Part shown: positions 1-9,563 of the stretch, one piece after another
Layout of the letters: the number at the start of each line of letters is the position of its first letter
Position numbering within the stretch: position 1 is the stretch's first letter
Assembly: GCA_934502885.1 (NCBI GenBank)
Contig: CAKSUT010000019.1
Span: 1 to 49,609, forward strand
Origin: an uncultured Eubacteriales bacterium
Lineage (GTDB): Bacteria > Bacillota > Clostridia > Oscillospirales > CAG-382
Direction of reading: 5' to 3'
DNA: 49,609 nt
The notes under the pieces: model-generated
What the model saw: only the letters and a program-made list of their open reading frames with translations
What the model was told of the DNA's origin: nothing
The model's database searches: none
Translations under genes and position numbers: made by a program

Positions 1-79
1 TTTTTTTTCGAAGTTTTTTTCAACTTCTCTTCCTCTCAACCGTCTTTTCAAACCTCCGCTCGCTTTCGGCGACTTGTTA

Positions 80-108
80 AGTATAGCAGAAGAACGGCTA
101 TTTGTCAA
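80..108 (-). promoter_or_regulatory. Strong outward promoter, rRNA/tRNA-operon type
   Basis: On the minus strand a perfect TTGACA (103-108) is followed after exactly 17 bases by TATACT (80-85). The transcript would leave the window at base 1. The leader that follows is rich in A-runs and short GAA/TTGAA repeats, as is common in front of clostridial rRNA or tRNA operons. No RNA gene is visible, so the target is inferred. Bases 1-79 hold only this leader, and bases 109-250 hold no gene. Confidence 0.6.
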
Positions 109-251
109 GCATTTTCTTCATTTTTTCCGAATTTTGTAATAAATGCTCTTTTTCTGTGATTTTCGGCTTTGTTTTTGTGTATATTATCTCAAATCCACGT
201 CTTTACTCCTTTTTCATCCGCGCATACCGTTTCACAATACGTTTGTCTGCA

Positions 252-257
252 TATAAT
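252..257 (+). promoter_or_regulatory. Probable -10 box of asnB
   Basis: TATAAT lies 31 bases ahead of the asnB ATG. No good -35 is seen at the right distance (TTTCAC-like at best), so the promoter is weak or needs an activator. The in-frame upstream extension of the reading frame lies partly before this box and is therefore unlikely to be translated. Confidence 0.4.
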
Positions 258-288
258 AATTGTTGAAACCAAATATGAGGTGATCACT

Positions 289-2106
289 ATGTGTTCTATA
301 CTTTCGGCGGCGGATTTCTCCTGCACTCCGGATTTTCTCTCGATGCAGGAAATGAATGCCTCGATGAAAAGCAGAGGTCCCGACGACTCGGGCATTATCT
401 GCGACAAAAACGTTTGCCTTGCTCACAACAGACTTGCGGTTATGGATCCCGACAACGGTCATCAGCCGATGCGGATAAATCACGGCGGCAGATACTATTC
501 CATTATATACAACGGCGAGGTATACAATGTTCCGGAGCTTAAAGAAGAGCTTGCGCAGAGCGGAATTTCTCTTTCGACTTCGTGCGACACCGAGGCGGTT
601 CTTTACTCGTATGTCGTATACGGTGAGGACTGTCCGGCGCATCTGAACGGAATTTTCGCCTTTATTATATATGATGAAAGCGAAAAGAAGCTTTTTATGG
701 CGCGTGACAGGCTCGGGGTAAAGCCGTTTTTCTATACGCAGGTCGGTACGACGCTTTTATGTGCATCAGAGGTCAAGGCTCTTCTTGCGGACAAACGTGT
801 ACAGCCCATTTTAGACAGCGAGGGAATATGGCAGCTTCTGTTTATGAGTCCCGTCACGGCTAACGGAAGCGGCGTATTTAAAAACATAAAGGAACTTCTG
901 CCGGGTGAATGCGGAGTATACGACGAAAACGGTCTGAAACTTCGCAAGTATTGGGAGCTTCGCGCCGCGCCTTTTACCGACGATGCCGAAACGGCGGCTG
1001 AGAAAGTGCGTTTTCTTCTCCGTGATGCGGTAAGGCGTCAGCTTGTTTCGGACGTTCCTCTCTGCACCTTTCTCTCGGGCGGACTCGATTCGTCTGCGAT
1101 AAGTGCGATTGCATCCGAATACTTCAAGGAAAATGGCGAGATACTTTCCACCTATTCCTTTGAGTACGAGGGCAACAAGAGCGAATTCAAAAGTTCCCTT
1201 TTCCAGCCGCAGGGCGACGACGAGTTTGCCGTCTACACCGCACAGCAGATAGGTTCGTCGCATACGGTTCTCACCGCACCCACAAAAGCGGTTGCCGACT
1301 GTCTGCGCAGTGCCGTACACGCAAGGGATCTTCCCGGGCAGGCGGACATCGACTCCTCTCTTCTCTATTTCTGCCGCCGCATAAAGGAACGCCACACCGT
1401 CGCTCTTTCCGGAGAATGTGCTGACGAAATTTTCGGCGGATATCCGTGGTTTTACCGTCCGGAGATGCTTCACCGGGACTTTTTCCCTTGGATTCACGAC
1501 CCGCTTCTCCGCCCCTCGCTTTTCGATCCGTCATTTGCGAAAGCCGACGAGGGTTTTGAGTATGCGTCGCAGCTGTACAAGGACATAAAATCAAGTGCGG
1601 ACTGTCTCGGCGACGACAGTGACTCCATGCGTACTTCGAGAATTGCGACGGTTTTGTCGGTTGACTGCTTTATGACGTCGCTCCTTGAGCGCAAGGACAG
1701 AATGAGTATGTACTCAGCCCTTGAGGTGCGTGTGCCGTTTGCCGATCACAGGATAATCGAATACGTTTACAACGTACCGTGGGAAATAAAATTCGAGGGC
1801 GGCGTGGAGAAGGCACTTCTGAGAAAGGCGATGAGAGGATATCTTCCCGAAAAAATACTCTACCGCAAAAAGAGTCCTTACCCCAAGACCCACGCAAAGG
1901 AATACGAGAGACTCGTCACCGATATGCTCTGCAAGAGACTTCGCGCAAAGTCGCCGCTCAGCTGCATACTGAACGAAAAGGCGTTCCGTGCGATGCTTCT
2001 TTCCGAGGACGAGACTTGGTTCGGTCAGCTCATGTCGAAGCCTCAGCTTATTGCGTGGCTTTTACAATTTGACCTGTTCCTTGAGGACTACAAAGTCATT
2101 CTGTAA
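289..2106 (+). CDS. asnB: Asparagine synthase (glutamine-hydrolysing)
   Basis: A 605-residue class II glutamine amidotransferase fused to an asparagine synthetase domain. It makes asparagine from aspartate, ATP and glutamine in the cytoplasm. The start was placed at 289 because the family needs Cys as residue 2 after Met removal: the protein begins Met-Cys-Ser-Ile-Leu, and AGGTGAT lies eight bases upstream. The longer open frame from 169 would bury the nucleophile. The amidotransferase half covers about residues 2-200. The synthetase half has the pyrophosphate-loop motif SGGLDSS near residue 262 and the late segment VRVPFADHRI. Length fits AsnB. The gene stands alone; no clear terminator follows it. 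Confidence 0.95.
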   Translation: MCSILSAADFSCTPDFLSMQEMNASMKSRGPDDSGIICDKNVCLAHNRLAVMDPDNGHQPMRINHGGRYYSIIYNGEVYNVPELKEELAQSGISLSTSCDTEAVLYSYVVYGEDCPAHLNGIFAFIIYDESEKKLFMARDRLGVKPFFYTQVGTTLLCASEVKALLADKRVQPILDSEGIWQLLFMSPVTANGSGVFKNIKELLPGECGVYDENGLKLRKYWELRAAPFTDDAETAAEKVRFLLRDAVRRQLVSDVPLCTFLSGGLDSSAISAIASEYFKENGEILSTYSFEYEGNKSEFKSSLFQPQGDDEFAVYTAQQIGSSHTVLTAPTKAVADCLRSAVHARDLPGQADIDSSLLYFCRRIKERHTVALSGECADEIFGGYPWFYRPEMLHRDFFPWIHDPLLRPSLFDPSFAKADEGFEYASQLYKDIKSSADCLGDDSDSMRTSRIATVLSVDCFMTSLLERKDRMSMYSALEVRVPFADHRIIEYVYNVPWEIKFEGGVEKALLRKAMRGYLPEKILYRKKSPYPKTHAKEYERLVTDMLCKRLRAKSPLSCILNEKAFRAMLLSEDETWFGQLMSKPQLIAWLLQFDLFLEDYKVIL

Positions 2107-2177
2107 GTGTTTTTTGAGGATATTGACGCACGCTAAAAAACTATTGTATCGCTGTTCAAGCAATGTTAATAATATTA

Positions 2178-2186
2178 TGCTATAAT
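2178..2186 (+). promoter_or_regulatory. Extended -10 promoter of the Gld-type ABC operon
   Basis: TGCTATAAT is a consensus extended -10 (TG-n-TATAAT), placed 58 bases before the ATPase start. No convincing -35 is present, which extended -10 promoters tolerate. The same nonamer lies ahead of the LysR gene at 40600. Confidence 0.5.
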
Positions 2187-2243
2187 GCATGATGTTATTT
2201 TGTGCAATTCACTTATCATAATATCCAAAAGGACGGTCAAAAA

Positions 2244-3203
2244 ATGATTGAAATCAAAAACCTTGTCAAGCGTTACGGCAAAAACTACGCCGTAAAGGAC
2301 ATTTCATTCACCGTAAACGACGGCGAAATAATGGGTTTTCTCGGTCCGAACGGTGCCGGCAAGAGTACGACAATGAACATTCTCACCGGCTATCTTTCGG
2401 CAACCGAGGGAACCTGTATTGTCGGCGGTGCGGACATTCTCGAGAACCCGACAGAGGCAAAAAAGAAGATAGGCTTTCTCCCGGAGCAGCCGCCTCTTTA
2501 CCTCGACATGACAGTGCGTGAGTACCTAAACTTCGTATACGACTTAAAAAAGTGTACGCTCGGCAGAAAGGCTCACATTGACGAAATCTGCGACGTGATA
2601 AAGATAACCGATGTTTCAAACCGTCTTATCAAGAACCTCTCCAAGGGCTACAGACAGAGAGTAGGAATTGCGCAGGCGCTCATAGGCGACCCCGAGATAC
2701 TCATTTTCGACGAGCCGACGGTGGGGCTTGACCCCGTGCAGATAATTGAGATACGAAACCTCATTAAATCTCTCGGACGCCGCCACACGGTAATTCTCAG
2801 CACGCACATACTTCCCGAGGTTCAGGCGGTATGCGACAGAATAGTCATCATAAACAAGGGCGAAATCGTTGCCGACAAGGACGCCGCCTCTCTCGAGAAC
2901 ATCACCGCTCTCGAAAACCGCTACCGTGTAAAGGTGTCCGGCGCTTCCGAAAAGGCGGCGAAGGAGGCGCTCGAAAGCGTTGCGGGCATTGCGAGCGTCG
3001 AGACCGAGGACACCTCCGGCGGAACGACGACCTTCATAATAAGATGCGAGAAAGACATGGACGCCGGAGCGAATATGTTTACTGTGCTTTCGGCTTCGGG
3101 AATAGTCATTCACTCTTACGAGCCTTGCAGTGCAAATCTTGAGGACGTGTTCATCTCGCTTGTGAGCGGAAACAAGTCGGAAGCGCAGAGAAAGGAGAAC
3201 TGA
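2244..3203 (+). CDS. ABC transporter ATPase, Gld/NosF type
   Basis: A 319-residue ABC ATPase. Walker A is GPNGAGKST near residue 37, the signature is LSKGYRQRVG near residue 133, and Walker B ILIFDEPTVGLDP follows. The C-terminal extension of about 90 residues is typical of GldA/NosF-type ATPases of ABC-2 exporters. The start at 2244 is preceded by AAAAGGACGG; an upstream in-frame ATG at 2202 has no good ribosome site. It is the first gene of a four-gene operon and ends one base before the permease start. The substrate is unknown. In Bacteroidota the related GldAFG serves gliding, but in Firmicutes the operon type is common with no known motility role. Confidence 0.88.
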   Translation: MIEIKNLVKRYGKNYAVKDISFTVNDGEIMGFLGPNGAGKSTTMNILTGYLSATEGTCIVGGADILENPTEAKKKIGFLPEQPPLYLDMTVREYLNFVYDLKKCTLGRKAHIDEICDVIKITDVSNRLIKNLSKGYRQRVGIAQALIGDPEILIFDEPTVGLDPVQIIEIRNLIKSLGRRHTVILSTHILPEVQAVCDRIVIINKGEIVADKDAASLENITALENRYRVKVSGASEKAAKEALESVAGIASVETEDTSGGTTTFIIRCEKDMDAGANMFTVLSASGIVIHSYEPCSANLEDVFISLVSGNKSEAQRKEN

Positions 3204-3204
3204 A

Positions 3205-3915
3205 ATGTCGGCAGTATTCAAAAGGGAGCTTGCGAGCTACTTCAAAACCCCGACGGGTTACATATTCATGGCAGTGTTCATGGCATTGTCCGGACTTATA
3301 TTTAATTTCACAACCTTCATGATGAGCTCCTCCGACACGGGGACCTACTTCATGTTCCTGTTGTTCGTCTTCATAATAGTAATACCGATACTTACAATGA
3401 AGCTTCTTTCGGAAGAGCGCAAATCGAGAACAGAGCAGATTCTTCTCACATCTCCCGTTAGTATCGGCGGCATTATCACCGCAAAATACCTTGCTGCATA
3501 CGTTATGTTCTTTATCACCTTCGCACTCTCCGAGATAATACACTTTTCGTTCCTTTCGGTATACGCCGAGGAACTTAACTACGCCAAAATTTTCGGCAAC
3601 TTCATCGGCATATGCCTTGTGGGCGGTGCATTCATTGCGATAGGACTTTTCCTCTCTTCGCTCACCGAGAGTCAGGTGGTTGCGGCGATAACGACGACGG
3701 GTGCTATAATACTTCTCGTATGTATGTCCTTTGCGGCAAACTCGGTTGCAAACGACTTCCTGCGCCTTTCGCTCAAATGGATAAGCATACTCAGCCGTTT
3801 TTCGCCGTTTGCCTACGGCATATTCGATATTCCGTCCGTGCTTTACTACATAAGCCTTTCGGTAATTTTCGTATTTCTCACGGTGAGAGTTTACGAAAAA
3901 CGCAGATGGTCCTGA
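3205..3915 (+). CDS. ABC-2 type permease, GldF-like
   Basis: A 236-residue membrane protein with about six hydrophobic spans, beginning MSAVFKRELASYFKTPTGYI, which matches the usual start of ABC-2 permeases (an amphipathic stretch, then 'sPigyi'). The motif TMKLLSEERKSRTEQILLTSP near residue 70 is the classic cytoplasmic loop of the NosY/GldF family. The start follows the ATPase stop by one base, with AAAGGAG in the 3' end of the previous gene, so translation is coupled. It forms the channel with the ATPase encoded before it. Confidence 0.88.
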   Translation: MSAVFKRELASYFKTPTGYIFMAVFMALSGLIFNFTTFMMSSSDTGTYFMFLLFVFIIVIPILTMKLLSEERKSRTEQILLTSPVSIGGIITAKYLAAYVMFFITFALSEIIHFSFLSVYAEELNYAKIFGNFIGICLVGGAFIAIGLFLSSLTESQVVAAITTTGAIILLVCMSFAANSVANDFLRLSLKWISILSRFSPFAYGIFDIPSVLYYISLSVIFVFLTVRVYEKRRWS

Positions 3916-3952
3916 CGGTTTTTACGCACACACAAGAAAGGAAGATAAAAAC

Positions 3953-5458
3953 GTGAAAAATAAAGCGTTGTCAAAAAAGTTAAAGTACGGCACGGTTGCA
4001 GCGGTACTCACGGTGCTTTTCATAGTGTTCGTCGTTGTTCTCAACGTGATACTTTCCGCAGCGTCGGAGAAATATCCCCTCTATTTCGACATGACAAGCG
4101 AGGAGCTTTACGACCTTTCCGAGGCGTCGGCGGAGGAGCTTGCGGACATCACGAACGATGTCACAATTATGTTCTTCGCCAAGGAGGACAAGCTCTCCGA
4201 GGTCGGCGGTTCGTCTCTCGACATGATAAGCAAGCTTGCGAAAAAATACGAAGCACGCTTCCCGAACATACACGTCGAGTACATAGACCTTGTAAGTCAG
4301 CCTGCCGCCGCAAACAAATATAAGAAGACAAGCTCCGACAAGGTCACCCAGACCACAGTCATATTCGACTGCGAAGCGACGGGAGCGTCCAAGATAGTCC
4401 AAGAGGAAGGCTTCTTCACATTTATGTCCAATTCCTCCACCGGCAAAAGAACCGTCCACAGCTTCGACGGCGAAAAGAGAATAACCGCCTGCGTAAAGCA
4501 GGTTGCCGGGGCAAAAACTCCCACCTCACTCTTCACAACGGGTCACGGCGAGCCGTCGCCGGAGGCTCTCTGGATAGGCGACGCTCTCGTAAAGGAGGGC
4601 TACGACGTAAAGACCGTAAACCTTTCAAACGAGGATATCGGAGAAAATACGGAGCTTCTCGTGATTTACTACCCTCAGTATGATTTTGCCGGCATAGACG
4701 CCGAAAAAGCCGGCGGTGCAAACGAAATTTCAAAGCTCAACGACTACCTCAAGAATTTCGGAAATGTGATGGTAATTCTCTCCCCCACAACACGCACCGA
4801 GCTTTCTGAGCTTTCCGCTCTCATGTCGGAATGGGGAATTTCCTACACGCCGGGAGCTATAGTCACCGAGTCTCCGGCAAACGCACTCGACGACAGCGGC
4901 TTCTACGTAATAGGAAAATACGCCGGCGAGACCGACAGCTACGCTTACCAGCTTCACAAGGGCGTGTCCGAGTCCGCCTCGTCTCCCCGTCCGATTGCGA
5001 TGTACAGCGTTCCGCTCACACTTAACGAGGTATCGGGAAAGGTTGTCGAAGCGGTTATCACCTCGTCAAAGGACGCCTACATATCCACAAGCGAGGAGTC
5101 CACCGCGGCAGGACGTGAAGTTCCTCTTGCGGCTCTCTCGGTTCTTCCAAAGAACAACACTGACGGCGAACTCGGCTACTGCAACCTTTTCGTGGTAGGC
5201 TCCCCCTACTTCTTCGACGCCTCCATTGCGTCCGTGCCGACCTACGGAAACGCCGAAATCCTCTACAGTGCGCTCAAATATTTCGGAAGCTCCACAGCGA
5301 CCTCTAACATAGAATCGAAGGTTCTTGCGAACACATCTCTCAAAACGACGGCGACGGGCGAAACCGTTAAGCAGAGCATTGCCGTGATGTCCGTCGTATT
5401 TCCGCTCATAATTCTCGCAGTCGGCGTTCTCGTTTGGAGAAAGAGGAGGTACGCATGA
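3953..5458 (+). CDS. GldG-family ABC transporter accessory protein
   Basis: A 501-residue protein with an N-terminal membrane span (about residues 13-35), a large external domain, and a C-terminal span (about 478-497) followed by KRRYA. This is the topology of GldG/ABC_transp_aux proteins, which work with the ATPase and permease encoded upstream. A GHGE motif near residue 197 fits the GldG external domain. The start is a GTG with AAGAAAGGAAG eight bases upstream. The final codons overlap the next gene by four bases (ATGA). Confidence 0.85.
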   Translation: MKNKALSKKLKYGTVAAVLTVLFIVFVVVLNVILSAASEKYPLYFDMTSEELYDLSEASAEELADITNDVTIMFFAKEDKLSEVGGSSLDMISKLAKKYEARFPNIHVEYIDLVSQPAAANKYKKTSSDKVTQTTVIFDCEATGASKIVQEEGFFTFMSNSSTGKRTVHSFDGEKRITACVKQVAGAKTPTSLFTTGHGEPSPEALWIGDALVKEGYDVKTVNLSNEDIGENTELLVIYYPQYDFAGIDAEKAGGANEISKLNDYLKNFGNVMVILSPTTRTELSELSALMSEWGISYTPGAIVTESPANALDDSGFYVIGKYAGETDSYAYQLHKGVSESASSPRPIAMYSVPLTLNEVSGKVVEAVITSSKDAYISTSEESTAAGREVPLAALSVLPKNNTDGELGYCNLFVVGSPYFFDASIASVPTYGNAEILYSALKYFGSSTATSNIESKVLANTSLKTTATGETVKQSIAVMSVVFPLIILAVGVLVWRKRRYA

Positions 5459-6903
5459 TATCTAAGCAGATAAAAATAATAATCGCGCTTTTCGCGGCGG
5501 TCGCCGTACTTGTCGGCGTGTATTTTGCGATTCAACCGCTTCTTTCGGAGCCTGCCGAGGACAAAGCGGAATTCGACGCCGACGGCGACAGACTCGGCAC
5601 CTCGGGCCGTCCGTACATATACGATGTAATCGACCACGACAATGTTGCTCAGATTTTCGTCAAAAACGACCTCGATTCCTACACTTTCAAAATGGACAAG
5701 GTCAGCGACAGCCTCGTACTCGTCGGCGGAGAAAACCTCTCGCTCGATGCGGAAAAGCTCTCCTACCTTTACGTCTGCACCTGCAATATGCTTGCAATGG
5801 CGAAGGTAGAGGATGCGGAAGACCTTTCGGTATACGGTCTTGACAAGGGGCGTGACGGCAACTACTTTGAAGTTACAGACACCTCCGGAAAGGTCTATAC
5901 CGTGTATATCGGAGATCTTCTCCCCACAGGTGCGGCTTACTATTGCAAATACGAGGACAAGCCTTTTGTTTACGTAATAAGTACGCTTCTTCAGGATACG
6001 GTGCTTTCCGACCGTTACACCTACATATCGCCGCTTCTCTGCGCTCCCGTCCCCTCTGACAGCTACTACGACATAGAAAACCTCAAGATTGTAAAGAACG
6101 GCGAGCTTTTCGTCGAATTTGAGAAAGAAACAGAGGAGCAGAGAAACGAAAACAGTGCATCGTCGTCTCACAGCATGATTTACCCCGGAAAGTACATTCC
6201 CACAAGCGAGCTTGACGGCATACTCAATCTTTTCGTCGGCTTCACGGGCGACCGTGTGATTGATGCGGGACTTGACGCCGAGAAAGCGGAAAAGTACGGC
6301 TTTGCCGAACCGTCGTATGAAATAATCTTTACCTACGGCGGCAACGAGCGCAGAGTAATCTTCGGCTCGGACACGGAGGACGGTGCGTCGATATACGCCT
6401 ACAACCCCTCTCACGACACGATAATAATTGTGCCTAAGGACACGGTATACTTCCTCGACTGGGATCTCATACGCTTTGTAAACAGCTCCATATTCCAGAT
6501 GAAGATAGACAGCATCGACACCATGCGCATAAAGTCCAAGGACTTCGACCGCACTTTCCGTCTCACGGGCGAGGGTAAGGATCTTGTCGTCACCGACACA
6601 ACCGAGGGAAAGGCGGTTGACACCTACAGCTTCCGTCAGTTCTACATCGACGTGCTTATGACGACCATCGAGGACTATGCCGAGCTTCCCGAAAATCCCG
6701 AGGAAACGGCGGCGTTTTACGTAACGACACGAAGCGGAGAGAGCTATGAGTACGTGTTCTACGACCTCACGACACGCCGCTGCTTCTTCACGGTAAACGG
6801 CAAGGGCGAATTCTGCGTTAACCGTGACAACATCGTGAAAATGCTTGACAACATAAGAAAAGTCGTAAACGGAGAAACCTTCAAATCGGAGGTACTCAAC
6901 TGA
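5455..6903 (+). CDS. DUF4340 domain membrane protein
   Basis: A 482-residue protein with one N-terminal span (residues 5-25) and a long, acidic, beta-rich external region with repeated 'DVIDHDNVAQIFVKN'-style DUF4340 modules (roughly 30-250 and 250-470). DUF4340 proteins almost always follow GldG-like genes; their biochemical role is not known. The ATG at 5455 overlaps the previous stop as ATGA and has AGGAGG just upstream, so the start is secure. Last gene of the operon; a terminator follows at 6934. Confidence 0.85.
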   Translation: MISKQIKIIIALFAAVAVLVGVYFAIQPLLSEPAEDKAEFDADGDRLGTSGRPYIYDVIDHDNVAQIFVKNDLDSYTFKMDKVSDSLVLVGGENLSLDAEKLSYLYVCTCNMLAMAKVEDAEDLSVYGLDKGRDGNYFEVTDTSGKVYTVYIGDLLPTGAAYYCKYEDKPFVYVISTLLQDTVLSDRYTYISPLLCAPVPSDSYYDIENLKIVKNGELFVEFEKETEEQRNENSASSSHSMIYPGKYIPTSELDGILNLFVGFTGDRVIDAGLDAEKAEKYGFAEPSYEIIFTYGGNERRVIFGSDTEDGASIYAYNPSHDTIIIVPKDTVYFLDWDLIRFVNSSIFQMKIDSIDTMRIKSKDFDRTFRLTGEGKDLVVTDTTEGKAVDTYSFRQFYIDVLMTTIEDYAELPENPEETAAFYVTTRSGESYEYVFYDLTTRRCFFTVNGKGEFCVNRDNIVKMLDNIRKVVNGETFKSEVLN

Positions 6904-6933
6904 GCCGCAAAATCCGCAAAACGAAATAGTAAT

Positions 6934-6971
6934 GCCCCGTCGGTCGCTCTTTTGATCGTCGGGGCTTTTTT
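6934..6971 (+). terminator. Intrinsic terminator of the Gld-type ABC operon
   Basis: GCCCCG/CGGGGC stem, extended by five more pairs after a T-T mismatch, loop CTCTTTT region, followed by six T residues. It separates the ABC operon from the convergent AraC gene. Confidence 0.85.
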
Positions 6972-6980
6972 CATATTTGA

Positions 6981-7853
6981 TTACATCGATTTTGCGGCAC
7001 GTCTGTACTCGGTGGGAGTCATGCCGGTTTTCTTCTTGAAGGTGCGGCAGAGATACGCACTGTCGAAAAAGCCGTGGCTTGTCGCTATTTCTTCAAGGCT
7101 CATGTCCGTTGCGGCAAGGCACTGCTTCACGGCGGAAAGCTTCTTTAAAAGACGGTACTCCGACGGAGAAACGCCGGCGTAATTTCTGAAAAGGCGTTCG
7201 AAATAGCCAATGCTCACTCCGCACATCGCCGCAAGGTCGGCAATACTCAAATCGCCCTTTGCATCGCTTTCGAGGCAGTGTATTCCCTTGGAGATTATTC
7301 CGATATCCGCCTTTTCTATCTTCTTCATGCGGTAAAATTCGGCGACCTTTTCGAGTATCTCATACGCACGGTTGTAAACCTCGAGCGGCGAACACGGTAT
7401 TCTGCCGTAAGCTTCGATGAGCGCCATGAACATATCACGGTAAAGTCCGGTGCGTTTGTCCTCTATTACACGTATATTTTTGCCGAAAGAAATCGGATCT
7501 CCGTAGGGCTCTGTATGCGACAGCTCATTCTTTTTTCCGCCGAAAACATCGACTCTCCGCAGAGTAAATTCAAACAACAGCGTCACCATCGTGTTTTTGC
7601 CCTCGACGGCATGGGTCTCCCAGCTGTACACGCTTCCCCGAGGCAGATACACCACCGACCCTTTCGGAACGGTAAAAGGCTCTCTTCCCCTCTGCGTGCA
7701 AATCCCCTCGGCGTCGTAAAACATCAAAAGTGCGTCGGTAAGTCTCGGCTCGCCGCAGAAATACTGATCGGTATCCGTACCGCGCTGATACATCGGAAAA
7801 ATATCGGATATCGTAAAATACGTATCGTAAAGCAGAGAAAAATCCTCGTTCAT
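6981..7853 (-). CDS. AraC-family transcription regulator
   Basis: A 290-residue regulator with an N-terminal cupin-like ligand domain (about 15-110) and a C-terminal double helix-turn-helix (about 190-290). The latter is marked by LSIADLAAMCGVSIGYFERLF and by the second helix pair ending GMTPTEYRRAA, the family signature. The start at 7853 is preceded by GGAGGCGACACTG, and a near-consensus promoter lies just upstream; the longer frame from 8006 would start before that promoter. It probably senses a sugar. The amylase-type gene upstream on the same strand (8059-9531) is a possible target, though that gene has its own terminator. Confidence 0.88.
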   Translation of the reverse strand: MNEDFSLLYDTYFTISDIFPMYQRGTDTDQYFCGEPRLTDALLMFYDAEGICTQRGREPFTVPKGSVVYLPRGSVYSWETHAVEGKNTMVTLLFEFTLRRVDVFGGKKNELSHTEPYGDPISFGKNIRVIEDKRTGLYRDMFMALIEAYGRIPCSPLEVYNRAYEILEKVAEFYRMKKIEKADIGIISKGIHCLESDAKGDLSIADLAAMCGVSIGYFERLFRNYAGVSPSEYRLLKKLSAVKQCLAATDMSLEEIATSHGFFDSAYLCRTFKKKTGMTPTEYRRAAKSM

Positions 7854-7877
7854 CAGTGTCGCCTCCGTTCGTATTAT

Positions 7878-7906
7878 ATTATACATCTCATTTTGCAAAA
7901 ATGCAA
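7878..7906 (-). promoter_or_regulatory. Promoter of the AraC gene at 6981-7853
   Basis: Minus-strand TTGCAT (7901-7906), 17-base spacer, TATAAT (7878-7883). A small inverted repeat, TTGCA/TGCAA, overlaps the -35 and could be an operator. Confidence 0.7.
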
Positions 7907-7996
7907 GTATAAATTGAAATGTCGGCAGAAATTTCCCGTGTTTTGTGCCAATTTGTACAATAATATGTGTTTTTCTGCTGTGCGCGCCGCCGACAG

Positions 7997-8031
7997 AAAA
8001 ACACACCGGGAATGTAAAGTACCCGGTGTGT
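7997..8031 (-). terminator. Terminator of the GH13 gene
   Basis: Ten-base perfect stem ACACACCGGG/CCCGGTGTGT with an eleven-base loop; read on the minus strand it is followed by five T. It lies 28 bases after the GH13 stop. Confidence 0.85.
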
Positions 8032-8058
8032 AAGCGTGTCGCAAAACTCAGTTTACTC

Positions 8059-9531
8059 TCACTGGTAAAGATTTACTCTCACTGCGCCGCAGCCGTGCGG
8101 AAGAAGCGAAACGGTGATTTTTCCCTCCCCGTGCGATATTACCTTGCAATCGTTTTCAAAAAGAGTTTCGGTGTATTCTCCGCCGCAGTCTATCACGACT
8201 TCAAGCGGCTTTGAAGTGAAGTTTGCGTAAACGACGGTTCTGTTTCCGTTCTTCGTTCTCGCAAAGGCACACACCGCATCCTTGTCCGAAACGTCAAGCC
8301 ACACAGTGTCTCCGTGAGAGGTTTCGTCCACTCTGTGACGTATATCGATAAGCTTTTTTACGGCACTGTATCTCTTTTGTCCCTCGGGAGTCGCAAGGGT
8401 TGACCAGTCTATTCCCATAGCTCCGTACTCTCTGTTAGAGAAAAGGCTGTGACGTGCGCTGTCGGCAAATTCAACGCCGTTGTAAAGAAACGGAACGCCG
8501 TCGATAAGTATGCAGAAAGCAAGCGACGCCAAAAGTATGTTGTGATCGGTCAAGGCGTCCTTTCGCAGCTCATATTCGTCGCTCACGGTATCGTGATTGT
8601 CAACGCCTCTTATTACACGGTAAACCTCCACGCCCTCCTTTTTATACTCGTCCAGTCTGTACTGCCAGAACTCTGGGATTTTGCTCGACTTATACTGTTC
8701 TTCCTCGCACAGCATGAACTGTTCTCCGAGAGTTGTTTCTCCAACATACTCTCCGGTTATATACTTTCTGCCGTTCGGAATTTTTTTGTCACGCATATCG
8801 GCAATCATGCACTTAAAGAGCATCATGCCCCAGCCGGTCTCGTAGTTGAGGTCAAAAGCGGACTCGATATAGTGCGGTGCCGTTCCCTCGTCGAGAAGAA
8901 ACGCCTCTTTTTTGAGAGCATTCATTCTCCGTCTGCCCTCCTCCCAGAAATCGAGAGGTACTCCCGGACCGACGTCGCAACGGTAGCCGTCTATGTCGTA
9001 CTCCCTTATGTAAAAGCACATATTCTCCAACAAGTACTCACGCAGTCCGTCGTTTTCAAAGTTGAGCTTCGGAAAGTGCCATTCGCCCATCTCTATATTG
9101 CCGTTTTCGTCGTGCATAACAAATTCCGGATGCTCCTCGAGGAACACGGCTCTCGGTCCGCAGTGGAAGTACACAAGGTCAAGTGCAACTTTTATTCCGA
9201 GGGAATGCGCCTTTTTCACGAAGCTGTCAAGATCCTCATTTGTGCCGTATTCCTCGTCAACGCTGAAATAGTCCGAAATTCGGTAAGGGTTCTTGGGGTT
9301 GCCGGTCTTTGACGCACGCTGACGGTTGCTCCAGTGAGTTTCGTCGGTGTCTGCATCCTCCTTGAAGCAGGGACAGAGGTAGACTATATCGATGCCGAGG
9401 TCGGCAAGGTACGGGAGCATTCTCTCGGCGGATTTCAGAGTTCCCTCGGGCGTAAAAGCACGCAGAAACATCTGATACATAACGGATTTGTTTAGATATT
9501 CGGTATCGGGATTGGTTACAAGAAGATTCAC
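8059..9531 (-). CDS. GH13 alpha-amylase family glycosidase
   Basis: A 490-residue cytoplasmic enzyme (no signal peptide) of the alpha-amylase family, acting on alpha-glucosides. Visible conserved regions: the barrel start LPYLADLGIDIVYLCPCF; region II DGYRCDVG with the nucleophile Asp; a candidate acid Glu in LLDEG; and region IV GVDNHDTVS with the transition-state Asp. The start is the GTG at 9531 with GGAGGAAAA directly upstream. The open frame runs on to 9564, but that region contains the promoter -10, so the longer form is unlikely. Exact specificity cannot be read from the sequence. A divergent AraC gene starts 148 bases away. Confidence 0.85.
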   Translation of the reverse strand: MNLLVTNPDTEYLNKSVMYQMFLRAFTPEGTLKSAERMLPYLADLGIDIVYLCPCFKEDADTDETHWSNRQRASKTGNPKNPYRISDYFSVDEEYGTNEDLDSFVKKAHSLGIKVALDLVYFHCGPRAVFLEEHPEFVMHDENGNIEMGEWHFPKLNFENDGLREYLLENMCFYIREYDIDGYRCDVGPGVPLDFWEEGRRRMNALKKEAFLLDEGTAPHYIESAFDLNYETGWGMMLFKCMIADMRDKKIPNGRKYITGEYVGETTLGEQFMLCEEEQYKSSKIPEFWQYRLDEYKKEGVEVYRVIRGVDNHDTVSDEYELRKDALTDHNILLASLAFCILIDGVPFLYNGVEFADSARHSLFSNREYGAMGIDWSTLATPEGQKRYSAVKKLIDIRHRVDETSHGDTVWLDVSDKDAVCAFARTKNGNRTVVYANFTSKPLEVVIDCGGEYTETLFENDCKVISHGEGKITVSLLPHGCGAVRVNLYQ

Positions 9532-9563
9532 TTTGTTTTCCTCCGTATCGTTTTTGTACTGCA

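Noticed and set aside
169..288. N-terminal extension of asnB
   Set aside because: The class II amidotransferase needs Cys directly after the initiator Met, which fixes the start at 289.
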